A stretch of DNA of 64,000 nucleotides from Gossypium raimondii. Lineage: Eukaryota > Streptophyta > Magnoliopsida > Malvales > Malvaceae. A program made the translations under genes and the position numbers. This document shows, one piece after another, positions 24,163 to 35,606 of this stretch. The stretch covers positions 9,858,001-9,922,000 of the forward strand of contig NC_068569.1 in the NCBI RefSeq assembly GCF_025698545.1, given 5' to 3'. Position 1 is the first letter of the stretch; each line of letters begins with the position of its first letter. Below the pieces are notes generated by a model, which did not search any database, was not told the DNA's origin, and saw nothing but the letters and a program-made list of their open reading frames with translations.

Positions 24163-24170
24163 TATAAATT
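24163..24170 (+). promoter_or_regulatory. TATA box of the LEA-like gene
   Basis: TATAAATT lies 63 bases before the start codon at 24226. No clear ACGT-core ABA-response element was noted close by. Confidence 0.6.
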
Positions 24171-24225
24171 CATTTCACTTTATTCATATTTCAAACTAAA
24201 ATTTCCTTTTCCTTAAGAAAAAAAA

Positions 24226-24298
24226 ATGTCGGGACAAAATACATCTCAGACTTTTGCAAACAATGCTGAAACAACCAGTCAAGCTCAGGTTATTAATT

Positions 24299-24329
<31 letters not shown>

Positions 24330-24723
24330 AAGATGTTAATTAAACATTAAAGGGTGGTTTTCATGTATGAAAATTAATGAATGGCATGTCCTTCAACAGT
24401 TAGCGAGGGATGAGATGTTGAACCAGGGCTCTCAAGCTTCTGATCAGACCTCTTCATATACTTCCCAAGCCACCAACTTACTTCAGCAGGCATCCATCCC
24501 TCCTTTTTTCTTTTTTAAAAACTTCGGATCCTTAGTTAAAATAATCAATCACTCATGACATGTTTTTCCTCTTTTTTCCGGGATATTAATCATTCTGGTG
24601 CAGACGGGAGAGCAAATGAAGAACATTGCACAAGGAGCAGCTGATGCAGTAAAGAACACTCTGGGTATGAATAAGCCCACCAGCACCGATCATCCAAGCA
24701 ACCCATCTCCTCCCAGGACTTGA
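24226..24723 (+). CDS. Small LEA-like (ABA-inducible type) hydrophilic protein, 3 exons
   Basis: Exons 24226-24288, 24400-24489 and 24604-24723 give 90 residues, all phase 0. The protein is rich in Gln, Ser, Thr and Asn, with no Cys or Trp; the C-terminal part GEQMKNIAQGAADAVKNTLG is the conserved helix of small plant LEA proteins resembling Arabidopsis At3g02480 (recalled, not searched). Such proteins accumulate in seeds, pollen or under dehydration and are thought to protect membranes and proteins. Intron 1 carries a (TTC)n run. Intron 2 has no GT at the expected border: CTTCAGCAG|GCATCC points to a GC-AG intron, because joining there restores LLQQ-TGEQMKN. Without splicing the frame would run on into FFFFKNFG and stop. 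Confidence 0.82.
24298..24328. repeat. (TTC)n microsatellite in LEA-like intron 1
   Basis: About ten TTC/TCT units, pyrimidine-only on the sense strand. Confidence 0.9.
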
Positions 24724-25510
24724 AACCCGCGTTTCCACTCTGCTTCTCTGCTTTCCCTTGCTTATCCTAGTCATTTGCCATCTATAAATAGTTTAATTAT
24801 TTTATTTGACATGTCGTAAAATGTCCTAAGAGAGTGTTGTCGGTAATGTGCGTTAAATGAATTAATGCAATTAAATTTTGATTGATTTTATCAACTTGAT
24901 TTTTAAGGATAGAATGTCATTCCATAATGATTTAATTATGCAATTTACTGTTTAAATCATAATCATATCAAATTTAAACCCTACAATTAAATCTTTGGTT
25001 ACATACATTATTATATGGCTATTCCAAATGAGTCAATAACAAGAACTAAGGTGCCTGATCAAAATCAAGTACAAGAGTTCATTTTCATCCACTTCATGAT
25101 ATCCAGAATTACAAATTTAACTCTTATTTCATTAATCTAGAAGCTTTGAATCAATTACCAGATATTTAGGAAGTTTTTTATTAAATGAATTTTTAAATTT
25201 AATAATTACTATTTTAATTATTATAATAATAAGATAAATAATTAATTGGGTTGTAATAAGTTTAAAATTTTAATAAGCTTGAAAATACCCGCATTCAAAG
25301 TAATTCAGTGAAAGGCTTCGTCCTAAATTCTCCCAAAGATAAATTAAACCACTAATTGACTTGAGTTACACATTAAATGTATATATATATATATATTTCA
25401 ACAGGAAAAAGAAAAAGCTCATTTTTATTAGGGCTGGGATCCGGGGTGCAAGTGTGTATAGATTCAGAATCAGCAGCTAAGAACACAAATGAAACTCACT
25501 TATCTAAACA
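24724..25510. other. Intergenic, AT-rich
   Basis: Likely LEA-like 3'UTR in the first 100 bases, then AT-rich DNA with a short (TA)n at about 25379-25396. No gene seen. Confidence 0.6.
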
Positions 25511-26740
25511 ATGGCCACGCCAAAATCTGATTCTACTCCTAATCAATCCTCATCTTCGTTCTGATCCACCATTCACAAACCCCACAAAGGAAACAATCCT
25601 GCTTGGGCAACCATTAACCGACTTTTATCCCAACATGGTCAACTTCGAATCCAACACTTGAAGCTCTTGCGTCGAGTAGGCGGTGGGGGTATAGGAAATG
25701 TATATGTTTGTAAGATTAACAACACCGCCACGGGTTCCCACCATCATCACTGCCTTTATGCCATGAAAGTAATAGATAGGGATTAACTAAGAGTTAAAGA
25801 AAAGTTGCATACAGCTGAACATTCTGGGAATGCTTGATCATCCTTTCCTTCCAACGTTATATGCAGAGTTTGATTTCTTCCACTGCTCATGTTTGGTTAG
25901 GGAGTACTGTCCTGGTGGCGACTTGCTCACTCTTCTGCAACGCCAGTCTGATATGAGATTTAATGTCCCATCAGCTAAGTAAGTCTTCATATTGCTAAAC
26001 CTATATCTGTTGAAAAATTTCCTTGAATTTTCGGAACTCCAGACATAACCCAATTGGTTCATGTAATCGTAATTTTGTGTTTGTAATGGTATAAGAACCA
26101 CTGGTGTTGCAGATCCTATGCAGCTGAAGTGCTTGTAGCATTGGAATATCTTCACGCGAGAGTATTTGGCTCCGGAGGTGATACCAGGATTAGGCCATGG
26201 AAGTGGTGTAAATTGGTGCAGAGGCGAATTTAAAGAGACAGGAAGGGACCTTGGTCTCAAAAATGATTTTTTTTCTAATTTAGTCTTTCTATAAATAGAT
26301 AAATTATAAATTAATATATATAGAAATTGCACTTTGATGTCATAATAAAAAAATTTTAATCCAATCTTCTTATAAATAAAAAATATATAAATTAATATAT
26401 AGTAAAATTTCACTTTCTCTCCTAAATATGAAAAGATTTATATTTAATCTTTTAAAAATATAAATTATAAATTAATACATAATAAACTTGATCTATAAAA
26501 AAATTATAATTAAATTTTAGTCACTACTAAAAATTGCTGGATTTGCCTTGGGTGAGCATCGGGAGTCCTTTCTGAGGTGATAGTGAGGGGAAAACTTTGA
26601 CAAACATCCTACAACAACCCGTAATATTTCCCAGGATTTGTTCAAGTAAAGGTAGAGATGGGGAAGGCGCATGATTTGATAAGAAAGCTGCTGGTGAAAG
26701 ATCCAAACAAGAGAATGGGGGGTGCAGGTTTTTGAAAGGT
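25511..26740 (+). pseudogene. Broken AGC-family Ser/Thr kinase (PINOID/WAG type)
   Basis: From ATG 25511 the frame has N-terminal NPAWATINRLL, then LKLLRRVGGGGIGNVYVC (glycine loop) and YAMKVIDRD (subdomain II Lys), then HPFLPTLYAEFDF, YCPGGDLLTLLQRQ and, after an intron (about 25980-26112), SYAAEVLVALEYLHA. Right after LHA the sequence jumps to EYLAPEVIPGLGHGSG in another frame, so the catalytic loop and DFG segment are gone. An AT-rich insertion (about 26206-26525) follows, then LTNILQQPVIFPRICSS and AHDLIRKLLVKDPNKRMGG. There is a stop at codon 18 (SSF then TGA), another after VIDRD, and a small deletion before ILGMLDHP. The retained intron argues for decay of a genomic duplicate, not a processed copy. 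Functional relatives are the auxin-transport kinases PID/WAG/PID2. Confidence 0.85.
26206..26525. repeat. AT-rich insertion with about three tandem units inside the kinase pseudogene
   Basis: After GGTGCAGAGGCGAATTTAAA the stretch repeats a degenerate unit of about 80-90 bases with TATAAATTAATA(T/C)ATA, AATTTCACTTT-like and TTTTAATC-like blocks. It separates the EYLAPEV part from the C-lobe remnants. It resembles a dispersed plant repeat, but no family was assigned. Confidence 0.5.
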
Positions 26741-29700
26741 GTCAATTGGCCTCTAATTTTAACACTTAAGCCTCCACAAATAATTATATAAGGGAAAGCT
26801 AAGTTTTAATTCTCCAAATCAGATCAAATTTAATAGTAGGTCTTTTATTATATCTGCTTTTTATAAGTTTTTATTATACCCCTTCCTAATCCTTAAGTGA
26901 AAGAATAATACGTTTTAGCGTATTCGAATCCACGACCTCTTACACTAACAACAATACCAACACCAATTAAACTAAGACTCAATCGGTTAAAATACGTTAC
27001 TTTTAAAAAATAACAAATATTATTTCATGAGTACTTTTTTATTTTTTTAATTTTTAAATAAAATCTAAAGAACACATAAATTATAAGATTTAAACTAAAT
27101 CATTTTAATTATACCATTTTAACCAAAAATGCGTATATCCTTAAAACAACTTGTTATAAATTTGTCGGTATATAATTTTTCTTCCTTTCAATTGCACAAA
27201 AATGAGTCCGCCGTTATCTGTATGTACTACACTTGGAAAAGTGCATGGAAATAAATGGGTTCAAAGCGAGGGCTTCCCCCCACTTTATGAAACTGTTTAG
27301 AACTAAGGACCCAAATTAAGTGGGCTTGACGTAGCCGACAGCATAAAGTTCTACATTTCCTTTTTTCTCTTTTCTAATTACAAATGATCTACATGTGATA
27401 TGGTTAATTAATTACATAAAATTGCATGCAAAGTAAGGTTAAAAAAAGCGCAGGTGGCATTGGTTAATGCAATTATATTTGGTAAGTGACCTTTGTAATT
27501 TTTTTATTATAGTGAAATATAATTCTATGTGCCATGAATAAACCTTTTTCTTTAAGCATGTGTCATGAGTAAACTTGATGATACCACATCATCAAAATAT
27601 GTTACTATATGTACACATGAAGAGATGCTAAAAAAACATTAAGCAACAGAAGAGCGTTAGCTTTTTGTTTGCTTGAATCATACTTGAGAGGGTTCACTCT
27701 TTTTGAAACTGGTATGCCAAGATGCTAGTCTTATATCTCGGCCCCTTTCCTAAACCTCTAAAGTAGTAGGGAATTTTAAAACTCCTTTTTTAGATTTTAT
27801 ATTTATATAATATGGTTACTCTCGCATGCATTATCTTAATTAACAGGTCAATTATATTGGCATTCAACTGTAAGTATGTTTAATTTCATAACCGGACAAT
27901 AAATGTATAAATTATAGCTATTTTTTGTACCAAAAAAATCTTTTATATATTGACTATTAATCACAAGTGGATCAAAATATAAAAGTATGTTTGAACGATT
28001 CATTTATTCTTCATTTGTATGAACTTTACTTGAGAAGTCTATATAATTTCAGGGATAATTACATTATTAATAATTTCTCCTAATAATATTAATAATTTTG
28101 TAATTGAACTTGAAAGGAAATAAAGTAGAAGGAAATGTATGGTTAAGCTAATAAAAACACACGCACAGCAGAGCAGAGCACACAAAAAGCACGGCAAAAG
28201 AAAGAAGGGGAAAATAAATTAAACATATGATGGAAAGGATGCATGGAGATTCCCAAGGCGAGTCCCTTCCCACCACTTCGCTTTACAGTTTGCTCTCTTC
28301 TTCCTTTTCCCTTCTTCAAGAGAATGGACGACAGTTCCTTTTTTTTTTTTTTCCCAATTCCTCCCTTCACTTCATTCATTCATTCATTTTTTTTTAATAT
28401 TGGTTTTGGAGAGAGAATGAATTGAGGGGAAAAAAAAGAAAAATAGTTATGGGGATTTAGTGTTTAATTATTATATTCGTAATTCATAATAAATATGAGA
28501 AAAAAAACATGTTAAATATCACAATAAACGATAAAAAAAAAGGTGGTGGTTTGGGAGATAAAAGAGAGAGAAAAAAAAAGAAAGGAATAGTGAATAAGCA
28601 AAGCAGGCGCAGAAAAGAGAGAGAAAAAGAAAAAGAAAAGATGGTCAAAATGAAAACCTCGAAGGACTTGTTATATTCCATCATCAGCTTCAAACCCCTA
28701 TCTTTATTGAAACTCTCCCTTTGTTCTTCTTTTTTCTCTCTTTTTCATTTGCCTTTTCTTTTTCTTTTTTTTTTTTCAAATTTTTTCCTCTAAAAATATC
28801 AAATTTATAATGAAAATTGTGCATGCATGATTCCATTTAGTTGCCTCCTTTTCTAATCTTTATTTTTCTCCTCTTTGATACTGTATGTGACTCATCAATC
28901 AAAGTAAAAAATAAATGTGGCATGAATGAGAGAGCCTTTACGGAAAACCCTGATCCACGTCATTTGATGTTATTTTGTATTCTATGAATACCAAGTCCAC
29001 TAAATCTGATACCTGTTCTAAATTTTAATCACAAGTAATTTATTTTAATATATATAAATATAAAGTAGGGTACTTTCATGGAACAAATCAGGGACTAAAA
29101 CCCAAATTTAGAAAGGATAAACACAATTCAATGATTCATGATATAAATAAAGCAACCCTCTTTATGAACCAACACATAAAAAAAAAAAAAAAAAACCAAA
29201 CCCAAAAGACTAAAGCTAGTTGCTCTTTAACCTCATTCAACCAAAACATTAAAACAATGGAAAAGCAGAGAGGAGACCCTTCATTAGCAAAACTTAAATT
29301 GCAATAGCTATAATTTTTTTTCTCTCTTTTTTAAGCAAAACATCTCTTGTATATAATAAATAAATAAATTCATTTGTAGTTGTCTAAATTTTGAATTTCA
29401 ATATCTGTAATGTTTATTTTTTGTTTTTTTAAATGAAATCTCTTTTGTAAAGAAATCCTACAAATTAAATGTATGTTAGAAAAAAAAAGTTGGGCTGGTG
29501 ATAAATTATAGGAAAATTCGCTTTAAGTACAAAAAGGAGAATACTCAAATATATTTATATGTAAAGGAGCAACAATTTTACTCATATTTATTTGACTGTC
29601 GATTCTCCAAAGTATGATTGAAAGAGACATGACCTAAATAATTGAGGCCTGGCCCGTGCCACTGCCTAGATTTCATTGTCTAGAATATTCCTTAAACGCC

Positions 29701-31513
29701 AAGCAACGCTTGTTACTGCTCTTTGACTGTCAACTCAATTTTATTTTTGATACGTGATAACTGATTTTAATATTAACTAAATATTAAATATATGGATTAA
29801 TTTTTAAAAGGTTAAAATATATGTCAAGTACTTGTATTTTTTTTATATATGGTATTCACTCCTTTTACTTTTATTTTAATAATTTGATTTCTTTATTTTT
29901 CATATTTAAAATACAAATTTATTTGTTAATAGTATTAAAACTCTTCTGTTTAAATTCAAATTGATTATAACGTTATATGATAATCAAATGAATTTTTATT
30001 TTTTTATTTTAAAACATTATACAAGTGAATTTAATAGAATGATTTTAATCGTGTTATCAATTAGATTTAAATTTTAAAATATAAAAATTAAATTAAATTA
30101 TCAAAAATAAAATAGAGAGATTAAATTTCATTTAATATTTTTAAATAAATTATCTCATACACCAACCCTGTAAACTCTACGGTTATTTATTTTTACAAAG
30201 TGTACAATTATAAGATAAAAAAATTTCTGATTTTTTATCAGTTTGTTTTCTAATTTTAACTTATATTTAAATTCAAATGGTACAGATTTAGAAAAAGGGC
30301 CCACATGGGAATGGTCAAAAACACCTTTTACTAAGGTTCATGCATAATTGAATGAAGATTAGGTGTGTTGTGGTTATAGGGTAACAGGAAGGAAGGGGGG
30401 ATACGGATATCCCTGTTGGCTTTTGATGTGGATCCTCATTTTGTTGGGCTGCTGCCTTCCCCTGCCCTACTTGCATCCCACTGCCTCCCCCCAATATCAA
30501 GCCGTCGCTATCCCCACCTTCAGCCCTGTTTGACCACACTATCAGGAACGCCGTTATATTTTATTCCAACGTGACTAAATTCGTCTTATAACCTAGGTAT
30601 TTATATTTCTCAATTCTTCGAAAATTATGATTGTAATTTAATCCTATTCTATATTAGGCGTAGAGATGAGAGTAACATAATTTAAATTGATGTCACGTAA
30701 ATATTTGACAAAACTTTTAATCATTGTTCTATACAAATTAAAACAAAATTATAAGAATGAAATAACTCAAATTCATATAAATTGAAAATTCCATTATTTA
30801 GCTTGTTAAATTTGTAAATTAGACTTATACGTTTGATTTATATTTACTATATTATAGTTCTAATGACTTGTTTCGTACAAGGAATAAGAGCTACCAAGAT
30901 GTAATTTAGTGAGAGAGCATGAAATTTAAAATTACAAAAGAAAAAAACCACATGATATGATATTTAAATGCTTTGACCATTTTTGGAGAGCTGTTTGCCA
31001 ATTAAAAGGTTCATTATCTCGGAGGCACTAATTTATATTGGTTGCGTTACTTATGTTATTCAAAAGAAAAAACCATAAAATGGACTCGAAATATTGATCC
31101 ATTAAGGGAAAAAAAATCACAGTTCACAAGACATTTAGTAGTGGAGAAGTAATAATATTGTACTATAATCCCTCACTTTAATGTCGCAAAGGATATTTGC
31201 ATTGGGTTGCAAAAACATATATAAAATAATAAAATAAAAAAGAGCTCAATCGTTTCTATTCACCCGAAAACCGATGCATCATATGTATATGTCCATGCAC
31301 TACCAAAACCCTAATAAAAAGAATGCCAAGCCAAAGCATTTATTGAAAATTTCAAAATATTTCTGCCTTTGGAATCATACCCAGAATTTTTCTTTATCTC
31401 TTTTCCTCCTTTACTAAATATAAAAAGTATTTATATTTCATTTATCAAGGTTAAATGTGAAGAACACGTAAAAGTAGACACACAGCTAGCCCTCCATTTA
31501 TGGTCTAAGCATT
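26741..31513. other. Long gene-free region
   Basis: Mostly AT-rich. About 26870-27000 has a repeat-like block with TATTCGAATCCACGACC, which resembles a tRNA B box and may be a decayed SINE. About 28140-28800 alternates purine- and pyrimidine-rich tracts. 29810-30150 is foldback-like. About 30350-30560 is an unusually GC-rich island. The last 200 bases are promoter of the zinc-finger gene. No coding gene is supported. Confidence 0.5.
29810..30150. mobile_element. Degenerate MITE-like foldback element
   Basis: The segment from about 29850 (CTTTTACTTTTATTTTAATAA, on to ATTTGTTAATAG) and the reverse complement of about 30045-30140 (CTATTTTATTTTTGATAA, on to CTAATTGATAAC) resemble each other over about 90 bases. 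The arms are AT-rich and diverged, so some match could be compositional. Confidence 0.45.
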
Positions 31514-31522
31514 ATATATAAA
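31514..31522 (+). promoter_or_regulatory. TATA box of the RanBP2-type zinc-finger gene
   Basis: TATATATAA lies about 190 bases before the ATG, consistent with a leader that contains a small intron. Confidence 0.65.
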
Positions 31523-31616
31523 GAGGCCTTCCTCGAGTCGTTTCTTCAAGAATTCCTTCCTACTCCATTCTCTTATTTAACTCAAACTCACCACCTTTTC
31601 CATTTTTCTAATTAAG

Positions 31617-31701
31617 GTTAGTACTTCAAATCTTAATGCTTTCTTTTTCAGATTTTGTATTAGCTGTTGAATTAAATGTGTTTTTTTTTTTTGGAGAGTA
31701 G
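31617..31701 (+). other. Probable 5'UTR intron of the zinc-finger gene
   Basis: Donor AATTAAG|GTTAGT at 31617. The acceptor lies after the T-run, at one of three closely spaced AGs (31696, 31698 or 31701), so the end is uncertain. Confidence 0.5.
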
Positions 31702-31711
31702 AAAAGAAAAG

Positions 31712-32386
31712 ATGAGCAGGCCAGGAGATTGGAACTGCAGGTCGTGCCAACACCTAAACTTCCAAAGGAGGGACTCCTGCCAACGCTGCGGGGAATTCCG
31801 GTCGGGTGATCACTTCGGTAGCTACGGTGGTGGGAGGGGTGGCTCCTCCTTTGGATTCGCCACCGGCTCCGACGTCCGACCTGGTGATTGGTACTGCACT
31901 GCGGGAAACTGCGGTACCCACAATTTCGCCAGTCGTTCCAGCTGCTTCAAATGTGGTGCATTCAAGGACGACCCTGCCGGAGGTTTCGACAGCGACGTTC
32001 CGCGTTCTAGAGGATTTGGCGGCGGTAATCGATCCGGCTGGAAATCCGGCGACTGGATATGTACCAGGTGAATTCTTGTTGTCCTTTTTCTTTAAAGGTG
32101 TAAATACATAATATTTCAATTAAAATGAACTGAGAGAAGCTGTTCTGTTCTTCAACAGCTTTAGTTGCTACTGTATATCTTTCCTTTCCGTACTACAGTT
32201 TTCTTTTGACTGCTTTTCAAAGAACTTTAATGTATACATTTGAACTGATTCATACAATTATCTTTAAAAAAGTTTCGACCGATGGATGAATGCAGGTCGG
32301 GATGCAATGAGCACAACTTTGCTAGCCGAATGGAATGTTTCAGATGCAGTGCCCCAAGAGACTTCACCGCTAGAACTTCATACTAA
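31712..32386 (+). CDS. Protein with three RanBP2-type (ZnF_RBZ) zinc fingers
   Basis: Two exons, 31712-32067 and 32296-32386, phase 2 junction, 148 residues. Finger 1 has C9-x2-C12...C23-x2-C26 after RPGDWNC; finger 2 has C62, C67, C78, C81; finger 3 has C117, C122, C133, C136 after SGDWICT. The links are Gly/Ser-rich, with FGSYGGGRGG and GFGGGNRSG. In each finger NF(A/Q)(S/R)R precedes the second Cys pair, the arrangement that binds single-stranded RNA in ZRANB2-type fingers, so an RNA-binding role is inferred. It closely resembles Arabidopsis At3g15680 as recalled. The intron falls inside finger 3, after its first Cys. A second intron is likely in the 3'UTR (about 32408-32491). Confidence 0.93.
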
Positions 32387-33423
32387 ATACAAGCTATCCA
32401 GTTTTGGGTATATTTTTTTAACTTTTAGTTTTTTCATGCAAATTGATTATAAGTCTAATTAATATATGTGGCTCTTGACTTGGCTTTGTAGGTGTTGCAA
32501 ACCAAGAGAGACTCAAATGAGAGAAGAATATTACTGCTTTTGTTTTTCCTGTTTAATATATTGCTTTGGGGGTGTGCTACAAGGGTGAAGAAAACAGGGT
32601 GTAAAACCCCTTTGTTTGATCATCACTACAACCCATTTGTCCCTTAATTAAATTAATTAATTATTTAGCATTTTCTCATGTTTTCCCCCATAAAAATTAC
32701 GACAGTCCAGTAATTTTTGTGATGATGATGCTTTCTGTTGTACTTTTTTTTTCTATTTTTATTATTATCAGAGAGAGTTTACTAATTTATATTTGTAATG
32801 CATGGTGCTTGGCTTTCTTAAAAGAAGATGATTCTCTTCTCTTTTTTACATTACTAGAAATTATTATGTGCATTAACTTTAGTAAAATAATAATTTACCT
32901 TTCAAAATATTACTTTTAATTTTATCTATCATATTTGAATATATATCATCATTATTAAATATGGATATTTCAAAAAAAATCTAAATAACATAGATGATGT
33001 CATTATCTGAACTCCTATGCAAGGCTGCTTTCGAGCTAAAAATAAAACAAAAACAAGTTAAGATTCACCTACCGGTGGTTTTCGAATTGAGTCAAGACTT
33101 CACAATTTGAGGATTTTTTTTTATAATCAAATTTTGCGTTGAGGTTAACTTATATTGTTTTTTAAAAGTTTATTGAGTTGATGTTATTTATTAATTGTGT
33201 TTCGGTTCAATTATAAAACTGTCAAAGATCAATATTGTTTTACAAAGTAATAAATATATTTTAGGGTGTTTTTATTTTATTTTATATAAAATGTAAAAAA
33301 ATACATACATATATTTAGATTTGAACTCAAGACATAGCAGTGTGAGTATTCCATAATCTAATGTATATTGGTTTCACTGTAATTTCTCTTTTAAAAAAAT
33401 TCTAAATACAAATAGTATATAAG
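32387..33423. other. Zinc-finger gene 3'UTR and AT-rich spacer
   Basis: The 3'UTR extends to about 32700, with a probable intron about 32408-32491 ending in TTTGTAG. After that only AT-rich DNA without a gene, up to the LTR element. Confidence 0.6.
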
Positions 33424-33838
33424 TGTTGGGGATAAACCCGGTTAAGCAACGAACAAGTAAAATAATAAAGAAATTGAAAAGATTAAACACAAATATTTTA
33501 TGTGGAAAAACCCTCTTAAGAGGCTAAAAAACCACGAGCAAAGATAATTTCACTAAAACGGTAAAAACAAAAAGTATAAAATATGGAGATAAAACTAAAC
33601 CCCGAACCTAAAACAAGAACCCCCAAAAACGTAAACACAAAATTCTCTAAAAGCTTGTAAAAGCTAATACCGAAATGTGTAATGAGTTATTTTTGTGGAA
33701 AAAATGTCTATTTATAAGCTAAATTTGTAGGTCAAATAATATTAAAATAACCTACACTAATCAGAGTTTAAGTGGTAAACTTAAAAAAAAGTTTGATTGA
33801 GAGAAGAAAAGCCAAAAGATACAATGCATAACTCCACA
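33424..33838 (-). repeat. LTR of the copia relic (left; 3' LTR in element orientation)
   Basis: Shares its start TGTTGGGGATAAACCCGG and its terminal ACA with the repeat at 35333-35601, and the blocks TATTTATA(A/G)GCTAAATTTG and GAGTTTAAGTGGTAAACT in between. Confidence 0.88.
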
Positions 33839-35332
33839 AATCTCCACATTGACTCGTATTTTCACAACGCCTTCTTTGACAAAGCCTACCACGGGCTTAT
33901 CTCGAACTATGCAGGATATTAACTGAGTCGAAATTGTGTTTAGAAGCTGGAAGACTTCTAGTCTTTGACTTGTGCACTGTCAAATCAAAACCGACTCGAG
34001 TCTGATTTCCGCGAATACAATGCCTTATCTTTTCAAAACATGTATTCAAAAGAAAACCTCTCGTATACAAATCAGTCATACATTTTTCCCTCCAATGACC
34101 AAGTTGTCTTTGCTTCAAATGAGTCTTCTTCGACTCCTTAACAAACGAGGGATGTCTTGCTTAACCAATCACCGTTGATCCTTCCAGAACATAAAGACTG
34201 TCAATCTTTTTACCTTTCATTAAAACGTGATTCCCACGGGATACCTTAATGCTTATTGACTCGATGTTAATTCTACAACCCTTCGAGTTCAAAATTCTGA
34301 TGGAGATGAGATTTTTCTTTAAGTCAGGCATATGCCTGACATCTAACAGTGTCCTGATTGTCCTGTCGTGCATCCTGATCTAAATAGTACCAACACCGGT
34401 TACTTTACTAGGTGAATCATTCCACATGTGCACAAATCCACATTCAACTAAACTATATGTAGAGAACCAGTCCCTGTTGGGACACATATGAAAAGAACAC
34501 CCTGAATCCAGAATCCACTCAAATGTAAGCTTGGAGTTTTAACTTGTTCACACCAACAAGAAATCATCATCCTTGCCATTAGCCAAATTAGCATCAGCTC
34601 AATCTTTCTCGCAGCTCTCAGCAACCCTTTTATTTCGCAATTTGTAATAACCTACCTTGACGTGACCTAACTTCTTACAATAGCAACATCTCTTGTCTTG
34701 CTTCCTTGATGCTACCAAAACTGAGGCTTGCCTATCTGACTTGCTATTAGAACCAAACTCATTGTCGAGTTTGTCTTTTCTTAACAGATGACCCTTCACA
34801 TCCTCAAATGAGCTATTATCTCTGCCATAAATCAGGGTTTCCTTGAAAGACTTGTATGAAGGGGTAAAGAGCACAATAATAGCATAGTTTGATCTTCATC
34901 GTTAATCTAAACCTCAACATTTTTCAAATCATTAAAAAGAATAATAAATTGACTAATGTGATCTCTAAGGTGCTCACATTTGTTCACGCGGAACGTGTAC
35001 AACCGTTGTTTCAACACTAATTGGTTAGTTAGAGACTTTGTCACGTAAAGGGTTTCTAACTTTTTCCATAAGGTGAATGTTGTTTTTATTACATCAAAAC
35101 CTCTTGCAACACATTATTTATTAGACATAATTGAATCGTGGATACAGTCTTTTTATCTAACTTACTCCGTTCTAATTTATCCATATCTGTAGGTTTCTTT
35201 TCTGTAAGGACCTTTTCAATATCTCCCTGAATCAAAATTGTCATCATCCGAACTTGTCACAGGTTGAAATTTGTGATGTTTTTATCCCTGAATAGGTTGA
35301 TTGCGGAAATCGAACTAACTCTTACACCAATT

Positions 35333-35601
35333 TGTTGGGGATAAACCCGGTTAAGCAACGAACAAGTAAAATAATGAAGAAATTGAAATAAGAACCCTCA
35401 CTAATTAGAGTGGAAAAAAACCTAATAACTAAATGCATAAAGGGTTATTTTTCTAGGGTGGAAAAATGACATATTTATAGGCTAAATTTGTAAGTAAAAT
35501 AATATTAAAATGACCTATACTAATTAGAGTTTAAGTGGTAAACTAAAAACAGAGTTTAACTGTGAAAAGAAAAACTAAAAAATACGAGGCATAACTCTAC
35601 A
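35333..35601 (-). repeat. LTR of the copia relic (right; 5' LTR in element orientation)
   Basis: Shorter partner of the repeat at 33424-33838, flanked by the same ATAAG duplication. Confidence 0.85.
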
Positions 35602-35606
35602 ATAAG

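Larger units (their letters stand above)
33424..35601 (-). mobile_element. Ty1/copia-type LTR retrotransposon relic
   Basis: Terminal repeats begin TGTTGGGGATAAACCCGG and end ACA: 33424-33838 and 35333-35601. A 5-bp target-site duplication, ATAAG, lies at 33419-33423 and 35602-35606. The element reads on the minus strand: next to the right repeat is TGGTGTAAGAG, resembling the tRNA-Met primer site used by copia elements, and next to the left repeat is the purine-rich GTGGAGATT. The interior holds traces of a gag region with a zinc-knuckle motif (about 34599-34874) and a gag-pre-integrase region (about 34161-34373). It is broken and far shorter than an autonomous copia element. The two repeats have clearly diverged, so the insertion is not recent. 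Confidence 0.88.

Noticed and set aside
28509-28793. 94-residue frame rich in Lys/Arg then Phe/Leu
   Set aside because: Produced by the purine tract followed by the pyrimidine tract; low-complexity translation only.
30315-30539. GC-rich minus-strand frame of 74 residues and a possible microRNA precursor
   Set aside because: No known protein motif, and neither arm matches a conserved plant microRNA I know; kept only as a compositional island.
31754-32119. Long frames in other phases over the RanBP2 zinc-finger exon
   Set aside because: Shadows of a GC-rich coding exon whose true frame has three complete zinc fingers.
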